Below, one piece after another: positions 7,812-15,934 of a DNA stretch of 64,000 nucleotides. The DNA lies in contig NZ_CP060034.1 in the NCBI RefSeq assembly GCF_023208195.1, positions 4,460,053-4,524,052 on the forward strand, given 5' to 3'. Positions within the stretch are counted from its first letter, which is position 1; each line of letters begins with the position of its first letter. The stretch is from Nocardioides sp. InS609-2. GTDB lineage: Bacteria; Actinomycetota; Actinomycetes; Propionibacteriales; Nocardioidaceae. A program made the position numbers and the translations under genes. The notes beneath the pieces are model-generated. The model saw only the letters and a list, made by a program, of their open reading frames with translations, was not told the DNA's origin and did no database searches.

Positions 7812-8062
7812 GCCGGGACGATCTGTCACTCCGATAGGCGCAGTCAATTTCGATCCAAGAAGGTCATGCGGATCTTGAAGAACCACGGTCTGGTCGGATC
7901 GATGGGCCGCGTCGCCTCGGCCGGGGACAACGCCGCCATGGAGAGCTTCTTCTCGCTCCTGCAGAAGAACGTTCTCGACACGAAACGCTGGGACACCCGC
8001 GAGGAACTGCGGCTCGCGATCGTCACGTGGATCGAGACCAAGTACAACCGACGCCGTCGTCA
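7812..8062 (+). pseudogene. Internal fragment of a third IS3-family transposase (IS3-C)
   Basis: The frame reads CHSDRRSQFRSKKVMRIL, GDNAAMESFFSLLQKNVLDT and WIETKYNRRRRQ. It is the same region as the IS3-A fragment, clearly related but not identical. The N-terminal integrase half is missing. At the C-terminus the expected LGRLTPxEYE ending is replaced by the start of the 67-bp repeat, which supplies a stop. Confidence 0.85.
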
Positions 8063-8196
8063 AAGAAACGAGCTCAAGCCGACCGGCTGAGCCATCAAAC
8101 CCAGCCTCCGGAAACTCCGGGGCGGTTCAAAGAAACGAGCTCAAGCCGACCGGCTGAGCCATCAAACCCAGCCTCCGGAAACTCCGGGGCGGTTCA
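8060..8196 (+). repeat. 67-bp tandem direct repeat containing an IS3-type end
   Basis: A 67-bp unit starting TCAAAGAAACGAGCTCAAGC is present twice in exact tandem (8060-8126 and 8127-8193), with the first bases of a third copy to 8196. Each unit ends CTCCGGGGCGGT. Read in reverse together with the next TCA, this is the IS3-like terminus TGAACCGCCCCGG. The repeat is thus a duplicated insertion-sequence end. Confidence 0.9.
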
Positions 8197-8274
8197 GTCC
8201 CCAGCGGGGTGGCGGTCGCCGTCGGTTCCTGGGGAGCAGTAGGACTCTCACCGGTTGTGCCCTGTCGCGATTCT

Positions 8275-9291
8275 TCATCGATCTTCTTGGGCATGGTGCA
8301 ATGGCATGATCCTTCGGAAACGGACAGGTCCAGGGTCTTGTCGCTTCCGCTGACGCGTGGCGCCGGCGATTTCGGCTCCCAGACCTGGTTTGGCACCGGT
8401 CGCCATCGCGCTGCCTGCGGCGTACAGCAGGTCGCGCACATCGGGGTGCCTGTCGGCGCCGGGCTGCCATGCGAGACGGAGCCAGGAGTCCAGCGGGCGG
8501 GTGTCGACGGGGACGGGGACGAGAGTGCCGGCTGCGATCTCGTTGGCGACGGCAAACTCGGGGAGCATGACGGCCGCCAGCCCGTGCACCGCCCAGCTGC
8601 GGGCGATCACCAGACTGGGCAGCCGCTCCAGGACGAGCTGGGGCAGAAAGCGCTCGATGCCTACGTGCATCGCGCAGACCTTAGGGCCGATAGCGACGCG
8701 GTGCTGGGACAGATCGGCGAGTTCGAGGCCCGTCTTCCCGGCCAGCACGTGCCCGGGTGCCACGGCGAGGACGGTGGAGACCGGTGACAGCTCGGCGAAC
8801 TCGAGGCGCTGGTCATCGACATCGGAGAGTACCCAGGGCCCGCCGTGCTCACGGGCATCGAGAATCAGACCAGCGTCGGTCTCGCCGGACCGAATCTCGG
8901 CGAGGACGTCCGCGCGGGTCGGCAGCACGCTCACCTCCACCTTCAGATCGGGCCGGCGCTGTCGTAGCGCATTCAACAGTGCCGGGACCTGAGTTGCCAC
9001 GATGTGTTCGGTACCGCCGACCCGGAGCGGCTTGTCCGCCCCGATCACAGCTCGCCGGGTGTCGTCCCACTCTGCCAACAGCCCCGGCGCCCGCTCGGCG
9101 AGGCGGGAACCTGCCGATGTGAGGCTCATCCCCGCCGGGGATCGGACGAACAGGGCGATCCCCAGGCCGGCCTCGAGCTGACGGATGTGGGCCGACAACG
9201 AGGACGGCGCCAACTCCTGGGCGATGGCGGCATCGGTGACCGTGCGGTGTCTCACCACCGCGAGGAAGGAGCGCAGGTGGCGGGGTTCCAT
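8275..9291 (-). CDS. LysR-family transcriptional regulator
   Basis: This is a LysR-type regulator. Residues 1-60 form the winged helix-turn-helix (MEPRHLRSFLAVVRHRTVTD, SSLSAHIRQLEAGLGIALFVR), and the remainder is a type-2 periplasmic-binding-like effector domain. I place the start at ATG 9291, which gives the canonical M-E-x-R-x-L-R-x-F opening and about 338 residues; the frame is open further upstream. The C-terminal 35 residues run into low-complexity basic sequence near the IS remnants and may be altered. It is divergent from the MFS exporter at 9356, with only about 65 bases between, so it probably regulates that gene. Confidence 0.9.
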   Translation of the reverse strand: MEPRHLRSFLAVVRHRTVTDAAIAQELAPSSLSAHIRQLEAGLGIALFVRSPAGMSLTSAGSRLAERAPGLLAEWDDTRRAVIGADKPLRVGGTEHIVATQVPALLNALRQRRPDLKVEVSVLPTRADVLAEIRSGETDAGLILDAREHGGPWVLSDVDDQRLEFAELSPVSTVLAVAPGHVLAGKTGLELADLSQHRVAIGPKVCAMHVGIERFLPQLVLERLPSLVIARSWAVHGLAAVMLPEFAVANEIAAGTLVPVPVDTRPLDSWLRLAWQPGADRHPDVRDLLYAAGSAMATGAKPGLGAEIAGATRQRKRQDPGPVRFRRIMPLHHAQEDR

Positions 9292-9355
9292 GTGCGCTGG
9301 AACCGAATGAAGCATTCGGGTATTCCGGTGGAGACGTTGGACTGTCCGCGGAACC

Positions 9356-10735
9356 GTGGACGGCATGGACACCACAACGCCCGGCAACGAGGCCCTGCAG
9401 CCGGAGACCATGTCGGTCCGGGGCTCCCTCGGCCCGCTGATCGGGCTTTCTCTTGGCTACTTCATGGTCCTGCTGGACAGCACCATCCTCAACGTCGCAC
9501 TGCCGTCGATCGCCACCGATCTGGGCGCCAGCGTGAGCGGTCAGCAGTGGACTGTCACGGCGTATCTGGTGACCTTCGGAGCGTTCCTGTTGTCCTCCGG
9601 TGCCGTTGCCGACTGGATCGGCGCTCGGCGTACGTTCCTCATCGGCTTGGCCGCGTTCGGCGCGATGTCGCTGATGTGTGCGCTCGCTCCCAACCTGCTG
9701 ACGCTGGTGGTGTTCCGGGCTTTGCAAGGTGCGGCTGCAGCGCTGATTCCAGCCTCGACGCTGTCGCTGATCGGCGCGATGTACGTCGACTCGGCGATGC
9801 GTCACCGGGCCGTCGGCCTGTGGGCGTTGCTCACTGGCGTTGGCTTCGCCGCCGGACCGCTCGTGGGTGGTGCCGTATTGGCAGTGGGCTCGTGGCACCT
9901 GATTTTCTCGGTCAATGTCCCGATCGCCTTGATCGCGCTGTTGTGCTGTCGGGGGCTGCCTTCTCCGGCTCGGGGATCCCAGCGGCTCGATCTGCTGACC
10001 CAGGTCATCGCCGTCGCCTTCTTCGGTCTGCTCATCAACGCGCTCATCCAGCTCGGTCAGGATGTGCGGTACTGGTGGTGGGTGTTGCCCGCGGCCACGG
10101 CGGCGTTGGCGTTCTGGGGGAGCGAACGACGCTCAAGCGCACCAGCGATTCCGTTGTCGTTGTTTCGGGTGGCGACAGTGCGTCGGGCGATCATCACCGG
10201 ATTCGGCATCCAGATCATCATGGCTGGCGCGCTGTTCGTACTTGGCTTGCACCTGATCGATCGCCGTGGCCTGAGCCCCGTGGGTGCCGGTGCAGCGTTG
10301 CTTCCGTATGTCGCGGGCCCCTTGTTTGGCGCTCGGGTCGGGAGGTTGGTTGTGCAACGGGGGTTGCGGACTCCGCTGATGTGGGGTCTGGCGTTGACGA
10401 CGATCGGCATGATGGTCACGGGCGCTGCCGTGTTGACCCACGCCCCGCTGGTGGTGGTCATGGTCGGTCTGCTCTGTGCCGGTCCCGGATTGCCGTTGAC
10501 GCTGGTTCCCCTCACCTCTCAGGTGGTCGGTGGTGCACCTCCTGGAACCGCCGGCGTGGCTGGAGGTCTGTTCAACGCCGCCCGGCAACTGGGCGGAGCG
10601 CTCGGGGTGGCCGTGCTGGGCGCGTTCGTCCATCGCTGGAGCGCCGGCACGGGGGCCGGTTGGGCGCTGATCGTTGCCGGGGCAGCCGCGGTGGTGCTCT
10701 GGGGGTTGTGCGCCCGCTCCGCCACCGCGGACTGA
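9356..10735 (+). CDS. DHA2-type MFS multidrug exporter
   Basis: A 459-residue membrane protein of the 14-helix DHA2 (EmrB/QacA-like) drug:H+ antiporter group. Visible are the TM1 motif LLDSTILNVALPSIATDL, motif A in loop 2-3 (GAVADWIGARRTFLIG), motif B-like RALQGAAAALIPASTLSLI and motif C-like TGVGFAAGPLVGG. Fourteen hydrophobic segments can be counted roughly. The start may be the TTG/ATG at 9356 or ATG 9365 (MDTTTPG). The divergent LysR gene suggests inducible export of a toxic compound; the substrate is unknown. Confidence 0.92.
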   Translation: MDGMDTTTPGNEALQPETMSVRGSLGPLIGLSLGYFMVLLDSTILNVALPSIATDLGASVSGQQWTVTAYLVTFGAFLLSSGAVADWIGARRTFLIGLAAFGAMSLMCALAPNLLTLVVFRALQGAAAALIPASTLSLIGAMYVDSAMRHRAVGLWALLTGVGFAAGPLVGGAVLAVGSWHLIFSVNVPIALIALLCCRGLPSPARGSQRLDLLTQVIAVAFFGLLINALIQLGQDVRYWWWVLPAATAALAFWGSERRSSAPAIPLSLFRVATVRRAIITGFGIQIIMAGALFVLGLHLIDRRGLSPVGAGAALLPYVAGPLFGARVGRLVVQRGLRTPLMWGLALTTIGMMVTGAAVLTHAPLVVVMVGLLCAGPGLPLTLVPLTSQVVGGAPPGTAGVAGGLFNAARQLGGALGVAVLGAFVHRWSAGTGAGWALIVAGAAAVVLWGLCARSATAD

Positions 10736-10864
10736 GAGCGGACCGAGCCGGGCCGGTCAGGCTGACGAGGTCACACCGGCTCTCGCCAGGTACCGCGCGG
10801 CCGCACGGGTCCTGGGTGCTCGCCGAGCCGCTGCTACGCCTCGGCGGATTGGACGGGCTAGAGG

Positions 10865-11610
10865 TGGGTCCCCACCTGAGGCGTCGATGGTCTGCGCCGT
10901 GATCCACGCTGCCTGGTCGCCGCCGAGATAGCCGACGACGACAGCGATGTCGCCAGGGGTGCCGAGCCTGCCGGCCGCAGGCATGCCGCTGCGTTCGCCC
11001 GGGCACCGGGCAGGTTGATCCAGTCAGCGTTGATCTTGGTGTCCACAACCCTGGGTGAGACGGCATTGACGGTGATTGCGCGGGCGGGCGAGGTCGGGGG
11101 CGATTGCGCGGACGGCGCTTGAGTCGGGCTTTGGACGCGGAGTAGGCGACGTGCGTGGGTGCCGGGATTCCCCGGTATCCGGTCGACATGCCCACGTCGC
11201 GGCCGTTCTCGGTGAGGTGATGGATCAGCGAGGTGAGAAGGAACAGTGGGGCGGTGAGGCTCACCGCAAGCACGCGCGCTCAGGTGTCAGCGTCGAACTC
11301 GGCGAGGGTCTGTGCGCCGTTGATGCCGGCATTGCTGACCAGGATGTCCGTCCTTGCGTGACCGAGTGCCTCGACCGCTGACTTCCACACGGCCCCCATG
11401 GCACAAGTGGCCGCCTCCCCGTCTGTCGAGTCGGCCTGGAGAGGACCGTGGTTGCGCCGTGCGCACGTACGCGGTCGCCCGAGGCCTTGGCTGCGGTGTG
11501 GTCGCGCTCGTAGTGAATGCCGATCGGGCGCCATCGCGGGCCAGTCCGGTGGCGATGGCAGCGCCGATGCCGCGCGATGCGGGCCGCCCGCCCTCGTTCG
11601 CTCTGACACC
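10865..11610 (-). pseudogene. Short-chain dehydrogenase/reductase (SDR) pseudogene
   Basis: Pieces of one SDR are readable on the minus strand in several frames. In order they are SRGIGAAIATGLARDGA (nucleotide-binding glycine motif, about 11530-11590), ILVSNAGINGA (NAG motif), YSASKA (catalytic Tyr/Lys), ITVN with PRVVDTKINADW, and GRLGTPGDIAVVVGYLGGD followed by ITAQTIDASGG near 10880-10980. At least three frame changes are needed to link them. It was probably a FabG-like reductase and is now dead. Confidence 0.85.
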
Positions 11611-11800
11611 GCCCTGGGGGCGACCCTCCTGCTGTTCTGAAAGCACGGCTACGAAGGCGCGAGCTTGCCCGATTGCAGGAGGCGACGGGTCTGACGGCTC
11701 CCGGAGACTCAACTCCTCGCGCGCGGACTGATACGAGGCTGAGGTATGCCGGAACAGCGGTCGCGGCCCCCTGGTCGGGCAGGCAACACGCCTCCGAGCG

Positions 11801-12481
11801 CTAGTCGTGAGCGGGCGTGCCTTCATCGGTCGCTCGGTGCGACGAGACGTCGTGCAGCAAACAGTCCAGGGATCGACGGATCTCATCGTGGCTGGTCTGC
11901 CCCTGGCTTGCTGCATCGACGAGGCCTTGGGCCAGCTCGCGAAGCTTGATGTTCTTGTTCTGCGACCACCAGCGGAGCAGCTCGAATGCCTGGTCCGCAT
12001 CGAGCCCGTAGGCAACCATCAGTCCGCCCACGGCGCGGTCGATCGTGGCTCTGTGCTGGGCCGACTCGGCCACTGCTTGCTGTGCGAGCTCGGCGCTCTC
12101 GTGGCGGAAGTCCTCGGTGAGGTCGATGTAGTAGCCCTCGATCGAGGTGACATCTCCTTCGCCGCCACACACTCCCGCGTCACAAATGAGCAGAACCTTG
12201 CGTTCGGTGCCATCGGCGGCGAGGAGGCGGTAGGCGGCGCTGAAGGGCTGCGCGTCCTTGGTGGCCTGCTGCAGGATCGCCTGGACTCGTTCGCGATCCT
12301 CGGGATGCTTGCAGGCCAGCACGTAGTCGGTGGTCGGGACGACGGACCCGGGCTCGAGCCCGTGGATGCGGTAGACCTCGTCGTCCCAGTCCCACTGGTT
12401 CGACATCGTGTCGTAGGTGAACCGCCCAAGCGGCGGCTGGACAGCGTCGCCGGAACCGACGTGCCTCTGAACGGTGCTCAA
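11801..12481 (-). CDS. PAS-ANTAR two-domain antiterminator/regulator
   Basis: The 226-residue protein has an N-terminal PAS-fold sensor (WDWDDEVYRIHGLEPGSV, YVLACKHPEDRERV, GYYIDLTEDF, about residues 20-120). A C-terminal ANTAR RNA-binding domain follows (ATIDRAVGGLMVAYGLDADQAFELLRWWSQNKNIKLRELAQGLVD, about 145-195). ANTAR proteins bind paired RNA hairpins and prevent transcription termination. The TTG start at 12481 is preceded by AAGGGGGA at good spacing. The architecture resembles mycobacterial stress-responsive PAS/GAF-ANTAR proteins. It is the one intact gene in a run of decayed ones; its targets are unknown. Confidence 0.9.
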   Translation of the reverse strand: MSTVQRHVGSGDAVQPPLGRFTYDTMSNQWDWDDEVYRIHGLEPGSVVPTTDYVLACKHPEDRERVQAILQQATKDAQPFSAAYRLLAADGTERKVLLICDAGVCGGEGDVTSIEGYYIDLTEDFRHESAELAQQAVAESAQHRATIDRAVGGLMVAYGLDADQAFELLRWWSQNKNIKLRELAQGLVDAASQGQTSHDEIRRSLDCLLHDVSSHRATDEGTPAHD

Positions 12482-12964
12482 CGCGGGAGTCCCCCTTCTG
12501 ACGAGCCGAATCGTCCCGGCTCCAGACCGGTGAGACCCTTCGGTCAGATCCTAGCCATCAACGACTCGATGTGCGGTGCCTTGTAGGCAACACATGGCAT
12601 CGCCAGCGCCTGCTTTCCTGCCTCGCGCGGGCCTCGAAGCCCTTGGTCAGACTTCGGGGACCCGACGAGACGCCGTCGATACGGCATGCGGCGTCACGCC
12701 GCCTCAGGGAGGAGCGGCCCCCGGGGCCATTGGCTTGACCCCGAGGACCTGGAGAGGGTTCACATGTCCGGCAGCTGCCTCTCGTGTCGTTGCGGTACCC
12801 ACGGGGCTGGGCCGCAAACGTGGCGCCGCCAGTCTTGATGGGGTGGCGGAGCGTAGAGACCGTTCGGATCCCGGCTCTGGGCGCGAGGCGATTGCCTCGA
12901 CCGGATCGTCGTCGGTCATGGCTCCACCTCCTGTGGGACGGACGTGCGTCCGAAGGGCAGCGGC
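12482..12964. other. Intergenic stretch with no supported gene
   Basis: No coding frame with family resemblance is visible on either strand. The stretch carries the promoter region of the PAS-ANTAR gene at its left edge and a small perfect hairpin (GGCGTCACGCC) near 12687-12697. The right end precedes a ribosome site (GAAGGGC) for the CBS remnant. Confidence 0.4.
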
Positions 12965-13065
12965 ATGGCTACAGCCAGAGAGGTCATGACAACAGGCTGC
13001 ACGGCATGATCACCGACCGCGACGTCGTCCTGAACTGCGTCGCCGAGGGCATGGACAACGGGAGG
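12965..13065 (+). pseudogene. CBS-domain protein remnant with internal deletion
   Basis: The start MATAREVMTTG behind a GAAGGGC ribosome site is typical of small actinobacterial CBS-pair proteins. A few codons later the frame is lost and, after a shift, NRLHGMITDRDVVLNCVAEGMD appears. This is the end of the first CBS repeat (GxITDRDIVLRCVAEG). About 40 residues between these pieces and the whole second CBS repeat are missing. Such proteins normally bind adenosine nucleotides. Confidence 0.75.
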
Positions 13066-13863
13066 TCAGGCACACAGGAACTCGTCACCGCGCCGGATGA
13101 CAAGTCCGTCCCGCTCGAACGCTTCCAGCCATCCGAGCATCGGCGTTCGGCCCCAGCGCTCGCGGAAGATGGCGGCGTTACGGACGATGTCCTTGACGTG
13201 CTCGACCGGTGGGCGCGAGACCGGGTGCCACTGGTGGTACGCGCGGGCTGCGCCCACCCAGCCGAGGGCCAGGCCGGATCGGACAGCCGAGTGGCCGAAG
13301 TCGGTGTCCTCGCCCCCGTAGCCGACGTACCGCTCGCAGAATCCGCCGGAGCGTTGCCAGGAGTCGGCGGAGCAGGCGAAGGACAGGGACCAGAAGAGGT
13401 CAGGGTCGTGCCCGTGCTGGAGCTCACCGGGTTGCGGAGCCGGTCGAGCAGGGTGCGGGGCATCGAGCTCGTCGAGCCGGTCGAGGTCGTAGCCGGAGTG
13501 GGCCGGTGGGTCCAGATAGGTGACCGGCCCCGACCACACCGTGCCGGGATGGTGGCAGACGGCGTCGATGTAGCTGTCGATCAATGACCGGCCGGCCAGG
13601 CAGTCGACGTCGAGGAAGACGAGCACGTCGGTGCCGCGGTCGAGCGCAACGCGGGCGCCGAGGTTGCGTGCCGCAGCGAGGGGTAGGCCACGCTTGTCGG
13701 ACGGCAGGCTCGCGTCAGACCCTTCGCGCTCGAGTACTGGGTCGGCGATGGCTACGACGACGTTTTCGTCCGGTGGTCGGACCGACAGCGCGAGCGACGC
13801 GCGTTGTGCGCGCAGATGGGCGTGCCGCCCGTGCGCGATCGTGACGACGCTGACGTGGGTCAT
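13066..13863 (-). CDS. Glycosyltransferase family 2-like protein
   Basis: The 265-residue GT-A type transferase begins MTHVSVVTIAHGRHAHL. It has a D-x-D-like metal site in VFLDVDC (about residues 93-99) and an ED motif in GYGGEDTDFGHSAVR, the catalytic region of galactosyltransferase-like GT2 enzymes. Its start overlaps the stop of the preceding glycosyltransferase by four bases. It is the last gene of a four-gene operon transcribed from 17025. Donor and acceptor cannot be told. Confidence 0.85.
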   Translation of the reverse strand: MTHVSVVTIAHGRHAHLRAQRASLALSVRPPDENVVVAIADPVLEREGSDASLPSDKRGLPLAAARNLGARVALDRGTDVLVFLDVDCLAGRSLIDSYIDAVCHHPGTVWSGPVTYLDPPAHSGYDLDRLDELDAPHPARPAPQPGELQHGHDPDLFWSLSFACSADSWQRSGGFCERYVGYGGEDTDFGHSAVRSGLALGWVGAARAYHQWHPVSRPPVEHVKDIVRNAAIFRERWGRTPMLGWLEAFERDGLVIRRGDEFLCA

Positions 13864-14861
13864 GCTGGCGTTTCCCTCATGGCGACTTCCAGGATGACGG
13901 AGGCGAAGCGGTCGGCTGCCGAACCGTCACACCATCGCTCCCAGCCCTGACCATCGAGCCCGACGGCGGAGTCGAGCAACTCGGCCCATCCCATGGTGGG
14001 CACGTCGTCGGCGACGACTGCCGGCCAGCCATCGCGCAGCACGGCCGCGGTGGTGTCCTGCTCGTCGAACGGGCGCCGCTGGGGTATGACGACGGCCGGC
14101 CGTCGTGCCGCGGCCACCTCCGCGATGGCGTTCTGGCCGGCGTGGGTGAGCACCAGGTCGGCGTCGGCGATGGCCGCGCGCGGATCGGCGTTCCAGGTCC
14201 CGAGGTGCCGGCTCATCACGGTCCAGTCCCAGTGCGGCGTCTGCTGCCGTGCCGTCGTCACCAGCTCGCGGGTGAAGTCGTCACCACCGGTGCCCGCAAG
14301 CAGTGCCACCCGCGGACGGGATCGTCGTTCATGACGCACGGCGCCGACCGGAAAGCGTGAGAGGCCTCCCACAGCGTGGATGCGCGAGCTGAGCTGGTCA
14401 GGCAGACCGGGTAGGAGCCGCTCGGTCCACCCGGCGGGCCAGGCCGCTACCAGCTCGGCGCAGATGTCGAGACCGAGCCGGTGCACCTCGTCGTGGCGTC
14501 GGCCGGGCGACACGACACCGACGACGGGAACGCCGTGAAGACGGGCAAGCAGCGCCACCTCGACGGATGCGTCGACGACGAGAGTGCGCGGCCGAGAGCG
14601 GGCAACCCACTCGCTGATGAGATGCATGCGTCGGGTCAGGCCGGGATCTCCCAGCGGGACCCAGTGCAGGCGGCCACCGGCGGTCGGGTCGCGAGGTGCG
14701 GGGTCCTCGTCGTCGCGTGGCAGCTGCAACCACTCGCCCGGCCAGTCTCCTGGCTTCGGCAGCGACGAGATGCCGGTGACGGGAACGGTGAGGCTGCGAG
14801 CCACGGTCGTCGCCCGGTGCAGGTGCCCGCTGCCGTGGTGGTGGACGTAGTAGCCGATCAC
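13860..14861 (-). CDS. MurG/GT28-like glycosyltransferase
   Basis: The 333-residue GT-B protein begins MIGYYVHHHGSGHLHRA, the nucleotide-sugar-transferase opening with a G-x-G-H-x-x-R motif. Its C-terminal half has ADLVLTHAGQNAIAEVAAARRPAVVIPQ, the donor-binding signature of GT1/GT28 enzymes. It lacks a signal peptide, so it acts on the cytoplasmic side. It overlaps its neighbours by four bases on both sides. The cluster likely decorates a surface glycan or glycolipid. Confidence 0.85.
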   Translation of the reverse strand: MIGYYVHHHGSGHLHRATTVARSLTVPVTGISSLPKPGDWPGEWLQLPRDDEDPAPRDPTAGGRLHWVPLGDPGLTRRMHLISEWVARSRPRTLVVDASVEVALLARLHGVPVVGVVSPGRRHDEVHRLGLDICAELVAAWPAGWTERLLPGLPDQLSSRIHAVGGLSRFPVGAVRHERRSRPRVALLAGTGGDDFTRELVTTARQQTPHWDWTVMSRHLGTWNADPRAAIADADLVLTHAGQNAIAEVAAARRPAVVIPQRRPFDEQDTTAAVLRDGWPAVVADDVPTMGWAELLDSAVGLDGQGWERWCDGSAADRFASVILEVAMRETPA

Positions 14862-15934
14862 GCCGCCACCTCCGGGCGGGTGAGACCGGCGTAGATCCGT
14901 TCGTAGTCGTCGACCATGCGTTCGAGGGACAGGTGCGTGGCCGCGTGGCCGCGGACCGCGTCACGGTCGAGCCCACTCGCCAGTCGCATTGCGACGGCCA
15001 GCATCGGCACGTCCCCCGGCGTCGCCAGGCGTCCGGTGTCGTTGGTGACGAGCTCGGGCAGGGCCCCGCGCGCGTACGCCGCCACCGGGGTGCCGCACGA
15101 CATCGCCTCCGCTGCCACGAGGCCGTACGGCTCGTCCCAGGCCGGTGTCACGACAGCGACGGCCGACGAACCGACCAGCTCGGCCAGCTCGCGCTCGGAG
15201 AGGTGTCCGGCGTAGCTGACCGCACCATGGAGTCGTGGCACGACGTACTGCTGGAAGTAGGAGTCGTCCAGTACCGGACCGGCCAGGACGAGGCGCATGC
15301 CCGCGAGGCGCGCCGCGTCGATGGCCTCGTGGGGTGCCTTCTCGGGCACGATCCGTCCCGACCAGACGGCGTCCGACCCTCCGGGTCCGGCCGACCAGCT
15401 CACGACGTCGACCCCATTGAGGATCGTGGTGGACTGCACCACTGGTGCCCAGGCTCGGGCGGTGAAGTCGGAGACAGCGACGAAGCTTCCGGCGCCGCGA
15501 TCGAGGCGGATGGCCGACTCGAGCCACCATAGGGGAGGGGTGTGCAAAGTGGTGAGGACGGGGACGTGGAGCGAGCGGGCCATGGCGACGGGCAGATGGT
15601 GGAGGCTGTTGTTGTGCACGACGTCGAAGGGAGCCTGGGCATCCGCCAGATCGAGCATCAGCGCCAGGTAGGCGTGGTGCTCGGCCATGAGCACGGCGGG
15701 CGGTGCCTGCGTGTCCCAACGGCCGGACAACTGCTCGGTCGGCAGGACCTCCACGGGCATCGCGGTAACACCGAGGCGCGTGTCGGATCCCGGCGCCGCG
15801 AAGAGCGTCACGTCGTGGCCGCGGCGTACCAGCTCACGAGCCAGGTGGGCCGTCATCGACTCGAGGCCGCCCACGAAGGGCTCGCGTATCGGGAAACGGC
15901 AATTGGCGACCAGACAGATGCGGAGGCTGGTCAT
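14858..15934 (-). CDS. Glycosyltransferase family 4-like protein
   Basis: The 358-residue GT-B enzyme has the N-terminal acceptor-binding Rossmann half (ICLVANCRFPIREPFVGGLE, THLAREL-type helix, HDVTLFA). Its C-terminal donor-binding half has GRIVPEKAPHEAIDAA and EPYGLVAAEAMSCGTPVAA, the retaining GT4 E-x7-E signature. The frame is open far upstream, but ATG 15934 overlaps the previous stop by four bases and begins the conserved fold. Relatives are often annotated as mannosyl- or glucosyltransferases; specificity is unknown. Confidence 0.9.
   Translation of the reverse strand: MTSLRICLVANCRFPIREPFVGGLESMTAHLARELVRRGHDVTLFAAPGSDTRLGVTAMPVEVLPTEQLSGRWDTQAPPAVLMAEHHAYLALMLDLADAQAPFDVVHNNSLHHLPVAMARSLHVPVLTTLHTPPLWWLESAIRLDRGAGSFVAVSDFTARAWAPVVQSTTILNGVDVVSWSAGPGGSDAVWSGRIVPEKAPHEAIDAARLAGMRLVLAGPVLDDSYFQQYVVPRLHGAVSYAGHLSERELAELVGSSAVAVVTPAWDEPYGLVAAEAMSCGTPVAAYARGALPELVTNDTGRLATPGDVPMLAVAMRLASGLDRDAVRGHAATHLSLERMVDDYERIYAGLTRPEVAA

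Noticed and set aside
13209..13587. Plus-strand frames opposite the GT2 gene
   Set aside because: Arg-rich shadows; the minus strand has clear glycosyltransferase motifs.
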